From positions 4,340,001 to 4,404,000 of the forward strand of contig NZ_CP058988.1 of assembly GCF_019278565.1 (NCBI RefSeq): a DNA stretch of 64,000 bases, given 5' to 3'. Below the pieces are notes generated by a model. That model saw only the letters and a list, made by a program, of their open reading frames with translations. It was not told the origin of the DNA and did not search any database. Below are positions 36,074 through 46,773 of the stretch, piece by piece. The position numbers were made by a program, and so were the translations under genes. This DNA comes from Cellulophaga sp. HaHa_2_95 (GTDB lineage: Bacteria > Bacteroidota > Bacteroidia > Flavobacteriales > Flavobacteriaceae). Positions within the stretch are counted from its first letter, which is position 1; the number at the start of each line of letters is the position of its first letter.

Positions 36074-36443
36074 TTAACTCCTTATAATCTGCATCACTCA
36101 ACAATGCATCTACCTGAGAGGCGTCACTTATTTTAATTTTTATCATCCATCCTTTTCCATAAGGATCACTATTAACGTCTTCTGGAGCATCTTCCAAAGC
36201 TTCATTGAACTCAATAATCTCTCCAGCTAGTGGCAAAAATAAATCAGATACCGTTTTAACAGCTTCTACTGTACCAAAAACTTCATCTTTATCAAGGGTC
36301 TCATCTAAAGTTTCTACCTCAACATACACAATATCACCTAACTCACCCTGAGCAAAATCGGTAATACCAACTGTTGCAACATCACCTTCTATTTTAACCC
36401 ACTCGTGATCTTTAGTGTACTTTAATTCTGACGGTATATTCAT
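36063..36443 (-). CDS. gcvH: Glycine cleavage system H protein
   Basis: The protein has 126 residues, the family size. The lipoyl-attachment lysine is Lys63 in [13 protein letters not shown], preceded by [14 protein letters not shown]. It shuttles the aminomethyl group between P, T and L proteins in the cytosol. Transcribed from its own promoter downstream of sprA and coupled to vanZ by overlap. Confidence 0.97.
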   Translation of the reverse strand: MNIPSELKYTKDHEWVKIEGDVATVGITDFAQGELGDIVYVEVETLDETLDKDEVFGTVEAVKTVSDLFLPLAGEIIEFNEALEDAPEDVNSDPYGKGWMIKIKISDASQVDALLSDADYKELIGA

Positions 36444-36470
36444 AACATTTATTTATAAAATTCTAAGAAA

Positions 36471-36501
36471 CAAATGTAAAATATTAATATAAGGTATTCA
36501 A
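36471..36501 (-). promoter_or_regulatory. Sigma-A promoter for gcvH-vanZ
   Basis: On the minus strand TTG (36501-36499), 20 bases, TACATTTG (36478-36471), ending 27 bases before the gcvH ATG, in the 75-bp gap after sprA. Confidence 0.65.
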
Positions 36502-36518
36502 GAAAAAGATGACTGTGT

Positions 36519-39500
36519 TTAGTTTCCGAAATTATAACGAATCGTAAACCCTGTATTAATTGTTGTTTGAGGAAATGCTGTAGACACCGCAAACTTTGTA
36601 AATGAATGATCATAGAAAAATAAAGCATTCAAATTTTTACTCAAAGCATAATCTACACCTAGCTTAATTGAAAACAAGTTCTGACCAGAGGTAATTTGAT
36701 TATTATCAATATCTAAATTACGTATATAAGTAATATTATCACGCATGGTTGCGTCTAGCTTAATATTTAAATCTCCTTTTAATCTTGTTTTCTGACCACC
36801 AATATTGGTAACCATCTGCACATCTTTAAAACGATATCCTAAACCAACAGTATAATCTTTACCATTAATCTCTGTAAGCAAACTGTTATCAAAACTAAGC
36901 GATAAAACTCGGCTTGTTCTAATTTCAGCAAGGACACTCATAGAATTTTTCATTTCAAAATCTACCTTAACCAAAGGATTGAATTCATCGGTCAACACCA
37001 CATTACTGATAATGTCATCTGGTAAAATATCAAAAGTCTCCGCATTAATTGCTGGCAAACCTTCGTTCTGCAATTGTACTTTTTCTAAGTTGGTCTGAAA
37101 AGAGTTAATACTATAAGATGCTCTATACCCATGGCTCACAGAAAAACGTTTAAATTTTTTCTTAAACCATTTACCGTTCATCAAGCCTGTATATTTCAAG
37201 TTCCAATTTGGAATAGGAATATCTCTAAAGGCATCTAAGTTCACACGATCTACTCCTTGACCCGTGTATGCAGCAAAGAATGCCGGCAGCAACACCTCTT
37301 GATTTGATTTCCCATATTGCTCTGGAAAACCATCTTCATCCAAAGGCCCTGGCGTCTGCCCTCTATCTGCAACAAGTCTATTTGCTATAGTAAGTCTGTT
37401 TTCTTTAAAAGTCTCAAAAGCTTCAGAAGTAAACTCATCACTACTACCAAAAATAGTTCCTATCATCACCGTAGAGATGCTGAAATTACCATAATCATTG
37501 CCTAATAAATCTTCGTAAGCATATTGATCGTCGCCAAGACTACTTACCGTAAAGTTTTCTTCATACCTATTTTGATATTGCCTATCGGCAGAAAGATCAA
37601 TAGTCAGATCTCTTATGGGTTGTGCCGTAGCCGTAATGTTCAATCGTTTATTTACATTCTGAACAAATTGATCATTAAAATCATCAAAGGTTGTTAGCCA
37701 ACCATTTCTTGCTGCTTCATACCTAATATCTGATTGCTGACTACCAAAAATATAGCCTAAAGATGGCCTAGTAGTTCCTATAAAGCCTATTGATTGTGTA
37801 TACCCCGGTAAAACTGTACCACTATTTTGAGTATAATTCACATTTAAACGCTTCACCATAGTTACCACGTCTACAAACGTATTAAACAAAGGACTCGTTT
37901 TATTTGACTCTTCTTCTTTACCTGTTTTTACATTTCTACCGCTAGCAGCTTTTGCTCTTGCACTACTGGTTACTTTTTTAAGCCCTATTAAGTCATACAG
38001 CTTTTGCATGTTCATATTCGCAGATAACGAATGCGTTCCTGAATTTTGTACCGTATTGATATTCTCTCCTGCAACTTCATTAAGAGCATCTCCTCCTCGT
38101 TGCCAATCAAAGTTACTGGTGTACGTATACTGAGAAGAAATAAAATCTAAAGCCGGAATTAATTTAAATGGCAACTCATAATTTAATGTCATTTGTTGCG
38201 CATGCCTATTAGGCTCGCCAATATCCCAGAAACCATCCCACAACTCTAAATCTTGATTTATTTGTGATGCAGAATTTTCGTCTTGATTAAAGTAATTACG
38301 AACAATATTATTATTAGAAGCCTGCAAATTTATTCGCAAAGATTTGGTCAGCGTATAGTTCAAAGCATACTGCCAATTGAACAAATAGTTACGTTGTTGC
38401 AACAATGGCAATTCTAGCGCTTCTACTCCTGGCTCCAACACATCTCTAAAACGTTGCTGGTTAAACGCTCTATTAATGTTAGAGTTTACAGAAACAGATG
38501 TTGGTAATAAATTTAAATTCAATTCTTTTAACCATTTCCAATATGCTCCATTAAATAGAGAATCTTTCTTAGCTAGTGGTGCAACGGTTAAAGGTTTAAA
38601 GTTATGATTGTATACAAAACCCGTATTTACTGTTTGCTCTCTCAGACTAGCAATTTCAAAATCTCTATGATCTGTTTCATTGTAAGAATAGTTAAACGTG
38701 AAGTTTTCTATATCATAAAAATTCTCTTCAGCCTCTTCGCCTCTATTCTTGCGAACACCAATAAAGTTAATGCTTGTTCTTTTCGTATATTCTTCTGCTT
38801 GCTCTAGAATGTCATCTTTATCTTCCGCGGTTGTTGCTGCATTGATACGATCATCTAATTTTAGATCATCATATACAGGGTCATATTCTGGAGTCACTAT
38901 TTCTTCAGAAATTCCGTAATTGAATGGTAATTGCACTCCCCATTTGGTTGGAAGCAATTGACCTAGATTTACATTGGTAACTACATCATAAGAAACTACA
39001 TCTTCTAAAGATCGCTCGGTTGTACTTTGATCAATAGATCCAAAACCAGAAGTACTCTTACTTCCCGTAGCAGATACATTTGCAAAATCGGCCATGTTTA
39101 AATCTACCGCTCCTACGGCAGCCCAACCACCTTCACTATTGATACCCGCTAAACGCAATTCATTAAACCACACCTCTCCTCTTGCTGGTTGATTATCTTG
39201 GTTTTTTACCCCAACCATCATACTACGCAAACTACCTAAAGACGGGTTACCTTTAATTCCTATACGTGTAACTCCTGGAGTTCTTGCCGCAAATTCATCC
39301 ACACGAAAAACAGTACCATCAATAACCTCATAGTAATTAACATCTGCTAGGGTCTGATTGGCTATTCCGAAAGATTTCACTTTTCCTAAATCACTTAAAG
39401 TAATACTAAGCTCATTATTTTCCGGCCAAATTTCACTTTCTGATGTAGCATTATGTGGTGTAAATTCTAATGGAATTTCTATCTGATAAAAATTCTGTGT

Positions 39501-42500
39501 AAAATCTGTTCCAAATCTTAAGAAACCTACTAAAGGAGCTTCTCCATCTAAATAATCTGCTTCAAACAATTCTTCGGCATGCATGAACATTTTTAATTTT
39601 TCATACTGACGGATATCTATATTGATATTTTTATACACCCCCCTAGAATCTTCTGATTCTAAATTTTCTATATAAAAAGAAAGTGATTGCTCATTCTGAT
39701 TGATGATCGTATTGTTATTATTTAATTGCTCACGAATTACACCTGGAGGTAACACATAAGGAATTGGAGCTCTATTTTCATTTTCCTGTATGTTTACCGT
39801 ATTTACATCTACAATCGTATTATCATCTGTTGGATCATCATCTACATCTGGCTGTAAAGACTTAGTATATGAACGCCAATCACCACGTACTAAATCTAGA
39901 GTTGCAAAACGTAAAGACACATCACTAGAGAATCCTGTTAAATACATTCTCATAAAACTCATAGATCTAAAATCCGTGATACCACCTATAGCATCCGTAA
40001 AATCTGACAATGGAATTTTATATTGAATCCAACGGCTATTCACGGTAGTTCCATCAGGAATCTCAGTACCCGTAAGTTCATTGACACGAATGTCAGTTAC
40101 ATATTTATCATCAACAGTAGTATTTGGCTTTATCTGAATACGGTATTCATAATAACTATTAATCGTGTTCATTGTTAAATCACGATCTATATCTTCTACA
40201 TCTGGTAAGGTTGTAGACCCACGGTTTGTATCGGTAACCTGAACAGGTGAATTCCCTTCTGGGTTATTGTAATCAAAATAACGCTCTAATACATCACCAT
40301 CTCTATTCAAATAATATTGATAGTTATCTAAAGCAGGGTCATTTCCTGAATTGTTACTGAATATAGAAGTTTCTTCTGCATCAGACAATCCATCAAAACC
40401 AACATCTTGTAAACCTCTATTTGCTTCACTTACATCAAAAGCATACACCAAAGATTGTGTAGATGGTACTTTACCCCAAGAGGTTTCTGCAACTAAATCA
40501 TTACTATCTACGCCTGGCAAACCATTTTCGTATTGTTTTCTACCATCCTTTAATACATCTTCCGAAATATTACCAAGGTTAATGACTAATTCACCCGAAG
40601 TCGTGGCATCACCATCTACATAAGGGTCTAACACCCAAAACTGCACATATTCTACATTTGCCTGTTCAAAGTTAGTACTACTTAAAGGACGCATAATACC
40701 ACCCCACTTATCTGTAGGCTGGTCTGATGTAAAATTAGGATTATTATTATAAGGTCCTTTTGCATTTGGATAGTATGCTAAATCTAACGTAGTCTGCACT
40801 CTAGTTTGCCCTTGTGCCTGATCTGTTTCTGGAAATACCTCATCTATAAAAACACGACGCGTGGAGTTCTTAGACACATCACTATCCGAAACATCTGAAG
40901 GCCTTTGATTGGTATAAAATATTGGATCAATAGAATACCAAGCCACTTTAGCTCTTCCATATCCATTTTCCAAATTTAAAGGATCATCTGGTGAACTTCC
41001 TGATAGTTGACCTCCCGTGGCAAATTCCAAAGGTGTACTCGCTAAAGACCAGCCTAAAGAAGATCTTATATCTATAGAAGATTGGGCTCCTTCAAAATCA
41101 TCAATATATGTTGTAGATTCTCCATTAAAGTCATCATTCTTAGGTGTACTCGGCTTAAGCATTGCTACCTCTGCACGAACTGACAAATTGGAAGGAACAT
41201 CTGTATCAATATTCGGTAATTTATTTACCAAACGTGTTAAGAACGGAACTTCCGTTGAGAAATTAGTATTTAATCCAAAAATGGTATTGTTTACAGATTC
41301 TGATCCGTAATTAGCTTTCTGTGTTTGCGGACGCTCATTAAGATTAAGTAAAGTACCTCCAATAAGAAAGTTTTTATTTACTTGATGCTCTATGTTAACT
41401 CCTGTAAATCTTCTAGATTGTTGGCCAAATACAGCCGTGTTTTCTACAGATATATTGATGGGTGTATTTGAAGCTTGTAGTGATGGATCTATAATTTGAA
41501 CCGTACCCGCCTGATAGTTTACCGTATAATCTATTCCTTCTTGTAATTGACGCCCACCAGCAGTTACGGTAACAGATCCTTGAGGCACATTGAATGCTCC
41601 AATAGAAATACCGTTACTACTTGTAGATTTATACTCCCCTTTTAGCAAAAATTTGTTTTTATCCGAATCTTCTAATGCAGCCGCTTTTGTTAATGCATAC
41701 ATATTTCTGTATACATACTTCTTTTGATTGTCATTATACCCTTGATCATTAGCAACATCATATACACCACCACCAAGCGTCTCAAACATATACTCACCAA
41801 AAGGTTCTACTTTGGTAAATATGATACTTCCGTTTCTAGAATTTATCGTGATTCCTTCATAGAAATCGAAAAAACCATCCCCACCAGACTGCACATCATT
41901 ATAAACATTTAGTCGGTCAAAGTTAAAGACGTCTAAAAGAATACGACCTTCCAAATTAGCTGGCCACCCTATATCATTAACCTTAGTAATATAATTACGG
42001 GAGGTTGGATCCGTATACAGGATATTCATTTTAAAATCATCTTGACTTAAACTGTATGCTCCAGTAGCATAAATGTTCTTCATCATTAAATCCCAAATTG
42101 GATCATTTACAGTGGTAATATTACTCTTTAAAAGTTTCAATACTAATGTATTATTATTCACCTCTGTGGTAACTCCTGTGGTGGTTGTCGTGGTTGCATC
42201 ACTACTCGTCGCAAATTCACCCACCTGATATACTTGTCCTTTGTACGTATACTGGAATGCAACTGCTAAGACCTCATCATTACTTAAACGTTGGTTTAAT
42301 GAGATATACCCTAGCTGTTGATCAAATTGATAGTCTGTGCTTTCGGTTAATTTTCTAGCATTCTCTAAGATTGCATAATCAAAACCTTGATTTATCTGGT
42401 ATGCTCCAGAAATATTAAACCCTGCTTCTACCGTGGCAATATCCCTAATAGATGTTGTCAAAGCGCCTCCGCTTCCTATCAGTGCTGGGTCAAAATCATT

Positions 42501-43676
42501 GGCACCGTTTCTTGGTAAACTACCTGCGCTAGACGTATTAAAAAAGCCTGCCGGGGCTCCGCCCATACTGCCTATTCTAGTTTTCTCAGATTCTGCCTCC
42601 CCTAAATCCTGAATAGCTACGACATTCCTTACATTCAGGGTTTGCTGACTTCTGTTCGTAACCCAAACTTCTAATCGTGTAATTTGTACAGAGGTATTTT
42701 TATAAGGGTAATTCTCTAAAGACCTATCATAAGTATCTCTAAAGTATTGCGAAAGAAAGAAGTGTTTGTCTTCTTCATAATCTAATGCTGTGATAGAAAA
42801 ATCATTAATAGCACCACCACCTTGTGCTACTACCGTATTATTTTGAGATTGTTGATCAGAAAAAACAGCGGTTACTGTTGTTTTTCCAAACTGCAATTGT
42901 GTTTTTACCCCAAACAGACTTTGAGCCCCTTGAATTAAGGAGCTATTAAGAGGCATACTAACGTTACCTATTTCTATTTTTTGAATAATATCATCTTCCG
43001 TTGGCGTGTAGTCTAATTTTACAATATTCTGAAAATCAAAGGTTGCTTCGGTATCATAATTTGCATTTACTTGTAAACGTTCTCCAATTTTACCCAGCAT
43101 ACTTAAACTAATACGCTGATCAAAATCAAAAGACAGATTGGTTCTGTTTCTAGGAGAAAGAGATGGATTATCATTTTTCTGCCAAATAACTCCCAAATCC
43201 ATCGCAACAGAACCTTGAGGAATTACCTCTATAGTATTCCCGCCAAAAACAGATTGAAAAAAACTATTATTCACATAGAAGTTAGGCAAAAGATTTTTTC
43301 TAGCCTCTTCACTACCCTCTTTCTTACCAACATAAGCATCCATCTTATCTTTGAAATAAGACTTCATTGTTTCTTTTCGAACAAGTTCCTGAAATTCTTC
43401 TGGCGTAAGAATAATTGGATAACTAATATCAAAATCGCCCACTGTTTCTGTGTAAATGTAACGGTCTAAGTTTGCGTCGTACGTATATTTGGAAATAATG
43501 CTTTTAGGGTTCTCCATTTTAATACGCCCAAGTGCATAGCCTGTTTTCACAGAATCTACTTCTTGTTCGTTAGTATCTTGCGCTTTGGTTAGCTGCGATA
43601 CTCCGAAGAAAATAATGAATACGATTAGTAGCTTAAATCTATATGATTTAAGAGTTGGTTTTGCCCTATTTTTCAA
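36519..43676 (-). CDS. sprA: SprA, outer-membrane translocon of the type IX secretion system
   Basis: The protein has 2385 residues, close to the about 2400 of Flavobacterium SprA. Signal peptide (to about residue 32, LTKA-QD), then long alternating beta-strand stretches that form the very large single-chain barrel, with conserved elements such as DFQNIVKLDYTPTEDDII, TYIDDFEGAQSSIDIR, GEVWFNELRLAG and a final strand FTIRYNFGN. SprA is the pore through which T9SS substrates, including gliding adhesins and type A and B C-terminal-domain proteins, cross the outer membrane. It follows ruvA by 5 bases and precedes gcvH. The identification is strong from length, sequence pattern and synteny. Confidence 0.97.
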   Translation of the reverse strand: MKNRAKPTLKSYRFKLLIVFIIFFGVSQLTKAQDTNEQEVDSVKTGYALGRIKMENPKSIISKYTYDANLDRYIYTETVGDFDISYPIILTPEEFQELVRKETMKSYFKDKMDAYVGKKEGSEEARKNLLPNFYVNNSFFQSVFGGNTIEVIPQGSVAMDLGVIWQKNDNPSLSPRNRTNLSFDFDQRISLSMLGKIGERLQVNANYDTEATFDFQNIVKLDYTPTEDDIIQKIEIGNVSMPLNSSLIQGAQSLFGVKTQLQFGKTTVTAVFSDQQSQNNTVVAQGGGAINDFSITALDYEEDKHFFLSQYFRDTYDRSLENYPYKNTSVQITRLEVWVTNRSQQTLNVRNVVAIQDLGEAESEKTRIGSMGGAPAGFFNTSSAGSLPRNGANDFDPALIGSGGALTTSIRDIATVEAGFNISGAYQINQGFDYAILENARKLTESTDYQFDQQLGYISLNQRLSNDEVLAVAFQYTYKGQVYQVGEFATSSDATTTTTTGVTTEVNNNTLVLKLLKSNITTVNDPIWDLMMKNIYATGAYSLSQDDFKMNILYTDPTSRNYITKVNDIGWPANLEGRILLDVFNFDRLNVYNDVQSGGDGFFDFYEGITINSRNGSIIFTKVEPFGEYMFETLGGGVYDVANDQGYNDNQKKYVYRNMYALTKAAALEDSDKNKFLLKGEYKSTSSNGISIGAFNVPQGSVTVTAGGRQLQEGIDYTVNYQAGTVQIIDPSLQASNTPINISVENTAVFGQQSRRFTGVNIEHQVNKNFLIGGTLLNLNERPQTQKANYGSESVNNTIFGLNTNFSTEVPFLTRLVNKLPNIDTDVPSNLSVRAEVAMLKPSTPKNDDFNGESTTYIDDFEGAQSSIDIRSSLGWSLASTPLEFATGGQLSGSSPDDPLNLENGYGRAKVAWYSIDPIFYTNQRPSDVSDSDVSKNSTRRVFIDEVFPETDQAQGQTRVQTTLDLAYYPNAKGPYNNNPNFTSDQPTDKWGGIMRPLSSTNFEQANVEYVQFWVLDPYVDGDATTSGELVINLGNISEDVLKDGRKQYENGLPGVDSNDLVAETSWGKVPSTQSLVYAFDVSEANRGLQDVGFDGLSDAEETSIFSNNSGNDPALDNYQYYLNRDGDVLERYFDYNNPEGNSPVQVTDTNRGSTTLPDVEDIDRDLTMNTINSYYEYRIQIKPNTTVDDKYVTDIRVNELTGTEIPDGTTVNSRWIQYKIPLSDFTDAIGGITDFRSMSFMRMYLTGFSSDVSLRFATLDLVRGDWRSYTKSLQPDVDDDPTDDNTIVDVNTVNIQENENRAPIPYVLPPGVIREQLNNNNTIINQNEQSLSFYIENLESEDSRGVYKNINIDIRQYEKLKMFMHAEELFEADYLDGEAPLVGFLRFGTDFTQNFYQIEIPLEFTPHNATSESEIWPENNELSITLSDLGKVKSFGIANQTLADVNYYEVIDGTVFRVDEFAARTPGVTRIGIKGNPSLGSLRSMMVGVKNQDNQPARGEVWFNELRLAGINSEGGWAAVGAVDLNMADFANVSATGSKSTSGFGSIDQSTTERSLEDVVSYDVVTNVNLGQLLPTKWGVQLPFNYGISEEIVTPEYDPVYDDLKLDDRINAATTAEDKDDILEQAEEYTKRTSINFIGVRKNRGEEAEENFYDIENFTFNYSYNETDHRDFEIASLREQTVNTGFVYNHNFKPLTVAPLAKKDSLFNGAYWKWLKELNLNLLPTSVSVNSNINRAFNQQRFRDVLEPGVEALELPLLQQRNYLFNWQYALNYTLTKSLRINLQASNNNIVRNYFNQDENSASQINQDLELWDGFWDIGEPNRHAQQMTLNYELPFKLIPALDFISSQYTYTSNFDWQRGGDALNEVAGENINTVQNSGTHSLSANMNMQKLYDLIGLKKVTSSARAKAASGRNVKTGKEEESNKTSPLFNTFVDVVTMVKRLNVNYTQNSGTVLPGYTQSIGFIGTTRPSLGYIFGSQQSDIRYEAARNGWLTTFDDFNDQFVQNVNKRLNITATAQPIRDLTIDLSADRQYQNRYEENFTVSSLGDDQYAYEDLLGNDYGNFSISTVMIGTIFGSSDEFTSEAFETFKENRLTIANRLVADRGQTPGPLDEDGFPEQYGKSNQEVLLPAFFAAYTGQGVDRVNLDAFRDIPIPNWNLKYTGLMNGKWFKKKFKRFSVSHGYRASYSINSFQTNLEKVQLQNEGLPAINAETFDILPDDIISNVVLTDEFNPLVKVDFEMKNSMSVLAEIRTSRVLSLSFDNSLLTEINGKDYTVGLGYRFKDVQMVTNIGGQKTRLKGDLNIKLDATMRDNITYIRNLDIDNNQITSGQNLFSIKLGVDYALSKNLNALFFYDHSFTKFAVSTAFPQTTINTGFTIRYNFGN

Positions 43677-43681
43677 ACTCT

Positions 43682-44263
43682 TTACAAATTTTTAAGCGAA
43701 AGCTTTATAATGTCTTCCACGCTAAGCGAAGCATCTTGAGCTAAAACTTTGTCAACAATCTTTTCGGACTGCTTACGTATAAAACCAAGAACTTCTAAAG
43801 CTGATAACGCTTCATCTTTATTTGTATTGTTTGAAATTGACGAAACTTCATCAATATCGTAGATTTTTAAGATTTTATCCTTTAAATCTAGAATAACACG
43901 TTGCGCAGTCTTAGCGCCAATTCCTTTTATAGATTGAATTGCCGATACATTACCAGTGGCAATAGCATCTCTAATTTGCTTAGGTGTCATTGAAGATAAC
44001 ATGGTACGCGCAATGCTTGCTCCTATTCCCGAAACGGATAATAATAAACGGAAAATTTCTCGTTCAGATTTTTCTGAAAAGCCAAATAAAGTATGGCTAT
44101 CTTCTTTTACTTGAAGGTGTGTAAACAACTGAATACTTTCAGCGTCTGTAATTTTTGAAAACGTATGGAGGGATATATTTACAAAATATCCCACTCCGCC
44201 ACATTCTATAACCACATGAGTCGGATTTTTTTCTACTAGTTTTCCTTTCAAATGATGTATCAT
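43682..44263 (-). CDS. ruvA: Holliday junction branch migration protein RuvA
   Basis: The protein has 193 residues: N-terminal OB-fold (MIHHLKGKLVEKNPTHVVIE), tandem helix-hairpin-helix motifs (LLSVSGIGASIARTML and IQSIKGIGAKTAQRVILDLK) and a C-terminal RuvB-contacting domain (about 145-193). It holds the four-way junction for the RuvB motor, whose gene is 9 kb away. Immediately upstream of sprA, probably co-transcribed with it. Confidence 0.97.
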   Translation of the reverse strand: MIHHLKGKLVEKNPTHVVIECGGVGYFVNISLHTFSKITDAESIQLFTHLQVKEDSHTLFGFSEKSEREIFRLLLSVSGIGASIARTMLSSMTPKQIRDAIATGNVSAIQSIKGIGAKTAQRVILDLKDKILKIYDIDEVSSISNNTNKDEALSALEVLGFIRKQSEKIVDKVLAQDASLSVEDIIKLSLKNL

Positions 44264-44308
44264 AATGGCTTTTATTTAATGGTATATGGTTTGTGTTATT
44301 TCGATATT

Positions 44309-44346
44309 AAAAAAGCTAAAGTCAAAGAATACTCTTTGACTTTAGC
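44309..44346 (-). terminator. Terminator after malic enzyme gene
   Basis: 14-bp perfect stem with a 4-base loop (arms 44315-44328 and 44333-44346), followed by a U-run on the minus strand, separating maeB from ruvA. Confidence 0.92.
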
Positions 44347-44362
44347 CCTACTTGTAATTCTA

Positions 44363-46648
44363 TTATTTAGCTTTTTTACGTTTTTCACGTTGTTGTGCAT
44401 CTATAACTGCGATAGCAGCCATATTCACCATTTCATCTACACTAGCCCCTAATTGAAGAATATGAACAGATTTTTTAAGACCCAACATAATTGGACCAAT
44501 ACTATCTGCCTTATTCAATTCTTTCAATAATTTATAGGTGATGTTCGCCGATTCTAAATTTGGAAAAATTAGTGTATTCACTTTCTTCCCTGCTAATTTA
44601 GAAAATGGAAATTTCCCTTGATTCAGCTCTTTATTTAAAGCAAAATCCATTTGAATTTCACCATCTACTATTAATTCAGGATTAGATTCATGCAGTATTC
44701 TTGCCGCTTCTCTAACCTTAGTGGCATTAGGATGGTTTGAGGAACCAAAGTTGGCGTACGATAACAATGCCATTACGGGCTCAAAGCCAAAAGTAGTGGC
44801 TACATTGGCGGTCATTTTTGCAATCTCTGCAATCTCTCCTGCAGAAGGATCAATGTTTATAGAGGTATCTGCTAAAAACAAAGGACCACGATCTGTAATC
44901 ATAATATTTACCGTAGCTACTTTTTTAACATTAGCCGCACGGCCAATTACTTCAAAGATTGGTTTTACCACTGTAGGATATGCTCTGGAATAACCAGAAA
45001 TCATACCATCTGCATCACCTTCTAAAACCATCATGGCTCCAAAATAATTACGCTCGCGCATCTTAGATTTTGCACCATAAAGTGTTACGCCACTTCTTTT
45101 TCTAGTTTCAAAATAACGCGCTGCATAATGATCTCTTTTCTCACTAGATTCTTTATCCTTAGGATCTAGAATAAGCACATCTGCTTCAAACTCAATTTCT
45201 TTTTTAAGCTCTAGAATAACCTCTCTATTCCCTAATAATATAGGCGTTGCTATTCCTTCCTCTAAGGCAATTTGAGCTGCCTTTAGTACATCTAAATGTT
45301 CTGCTTCTGCAAAAACAATTTTCTTACTATCTATTTTTGCTCTGTTGTGTAACAACCTAACTACCTTGTTGTCATTCCCTAAGCGCTGTAATAATTCTTC
45401 TTTATACTTATCCCAATCTTCTATTGGATTTTTAGCTACGCCACTTTCCATAGCTGCTTTAGCAACTGCTGGTGGTATCTCACCAATTAAACGTGGATCA
45501 AAAGGTTTTGGAATAATATACTCTCTACCAAACGTAAGTTTTGTTTCTCCATAAGCGATATTTACTTGCTCTGGCACTGGTTCTTTTGCTAAATCTGCTA
45601 TAGCTTTAACAGCTGCCATTTTCATGGCTTCGTTAATTTTAGTTGCTCTAACATCTAGCGCACCTCTAAAGATAAATGGGAAACCAAGTACATTATTCAC
45701 TTGGTTAGGATGGTCAGAACGACCCGTTGCCATGATAATATCTTTTCTCGTTTTAATCGCTAAATCGTACTCAATCTCAGGATCAGGATTCGCCATGGCA
45801 AACACAATAGGATCATTGGCCATAGAAAGCAACATTTCAGGAGTTACCACATTTGCAATAGATAAACCAACAAAAACATTCGCATCTTGCATGGCATCAA
45901 CTAAAGTATCTATTTTTCTATCGGTCGCAAATTCTAACTTTTCAACAGATAAGTTTTCACGATCTTTTCTTATCACTCCTTTACTATCTAACATGACAAT
46001 ATTCTCATCTTTAGCACCAAAGGCTTTATAAAGTCTTGTACATGAAACTGCAGCTGCACCCGCACCACTAATCACGATACGAACTTCATCTATTTTTTTT
46101 CCAGTTATTTCCAATGCATTCAACAAGGCTGCGGCCGAAATAATCGCAGTTCCATGTTGATCATCATGCATTACAGGTATATCTAGCTCCTCTTTTAACC
46201 TGCGCTCTATTTCAAACGCTTCGGGTGCTTTTATATCTTCTAAATTAATTCCTCCAAAAGTGGGAGCAATCATTTTTACTGTTTCTATAAACTTCTCTAC
46301 GTCTTCAGTATCTACTTCGATATCCATACCATCGATATCAGCAAATATTTTAAACAACAATCCTTTCCCTTCCATTACTGGTTTAGAGGCTTCAGGACCA
46401 ATATTCCCTAAACCTAAAACCGCTGTGCCATTAGAAATTATGGCTACCAAATTACCTTTTGAAGTATACTTATAGGCATTCTCTTTATCTTTTGCAATCT
46501 CTAAACACGGTTCTGCTACGCCTGGAGAATATGCTAATGCCAAATCTCTCTGGGTCGCATATGGTTTTGTCGGGACAATTTTTATTTTTCCGGGTTGAGG
46601 TTTCGCATGATATACTAATGCTTCTCTACGTTTAGATTCTGTGCTCAT
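44363..46648 (-). CDS. maeB: NADP-dependent malic enzyme with phosphotransacetylase-like domain
   Basis: The protein has 761 residues, the MaeB length. N-terminal malic domain (about 15-160; LALAYSPGVAEPCLEI), NAD-binding domain (about 165-425; VRIVISGAGAAAVSCTRLY) and a C-terminal phosphotransacetylase-like domain (about 430-755). It decarboxylates malate to pyruvate with NADP reduction; the C-terminal part is usually regulatory (acetyl-CoA binding) rather than catalytic. Own promoter and terminator. Confidence 0.95.
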   Translation of the reverse strand: MSTESKRREALVYHAKPQPGKIKIVPTKPYATQRDLALAYSPGVAEPCLEIAKDKENAYKYTSKGNLVAIISNGTAVLGLGNIGPEASKPVMEGKGLLFKIFADIDGMDIEVDTEDVEKFIETVKMIAPTFGGINLEDIKAPEAFEIERRLKEELDIPVMHDDQHGTAIISAAALLNALEITGKKIDEVRIVISGAGAAAVSCTRLYKAFGAKDENIVMLDSKGVIRKDRENLSVEKLEFATDRKIDTLVDAMQDANVFVGLSIANVVTPEMLLSMANDPIVFAMANPDPEIEYDLAIKTRKDIIMATGRSDHPNQVNNVLGFPFIFRGALDVRATKINEAMKMAAVKAIADLAKEPVPEQVNIAYGETKLTFGREYIIPKPFDPRLIGEIPPAVAKAAMESGVAKNPIEDWDKYKEELLQRLGNDNKVVRLLHNRAKIDSKKIVFAEAEHLDVLKAAQIALEEGIATPILLGNREVILELKKEIEFEADVLILDPKDKESSEKRDHYAARYFETRKRSGVTLYGAKSKMRERNYFGAMMVLEGDADGMISGYSRAYPTVVKPIFEVIGRAANVKKVATVNIMITDRGPLFLADTSINIDPSAGEIAEIAKMTANVATTFGFEPVMALLSYANFGSSNHPNATKVREAARILHESNPELIVDGEIQMDFALNKELNQGKFPFSKLAGKKVNTLIFPNLESANITYKLLKELNKADSIGPIMLGLKKSVHILQLGASVDEMVNMAAIAVIDAQQREKRKKAK

Positions 46649-46667
46649 ATTCTAATTAATTGAATAA

Positions 46668-46675
46668 CAAATTTA
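46668..46675 (-). promoter_or_regulatory. Bacteroidota -7 box upstream of maeB
   Basis: TAAATTTG on the minus strand, 19 bases before the ATG; no TTG at the -33 distance. Confidence 0.4.
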
Positions 46676-46710
46676 CACGTATTCTTTTTAAGTGCCCACC
46701 TATTTACAAT

Positions 46711-46742
46711 AAAAAAAGGCATTAACATCTGTTAAAGCCTTT
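46711..46742 (-). terminator. Terminator after MFS transporter gene
   Basis: 12-bp stem with one mismatch (46715-46726 with 46731-46742), U-run on the minus strand. Confidence 0.8.
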
Positions 46743-46773
46743 CTTATATATCATCGTTTTTAAAATTTTACGA

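Noticed and set aside
38604..38807. Open frames on the strand opposite sprA and other long genes (for example 38604-38807 plus, 725-1051 plus, 45624-46031 plus)
   Set aside because: All lie wholly inside well-identified genes on the other strand, have no recognisable domain and no promoter or leader of their own.
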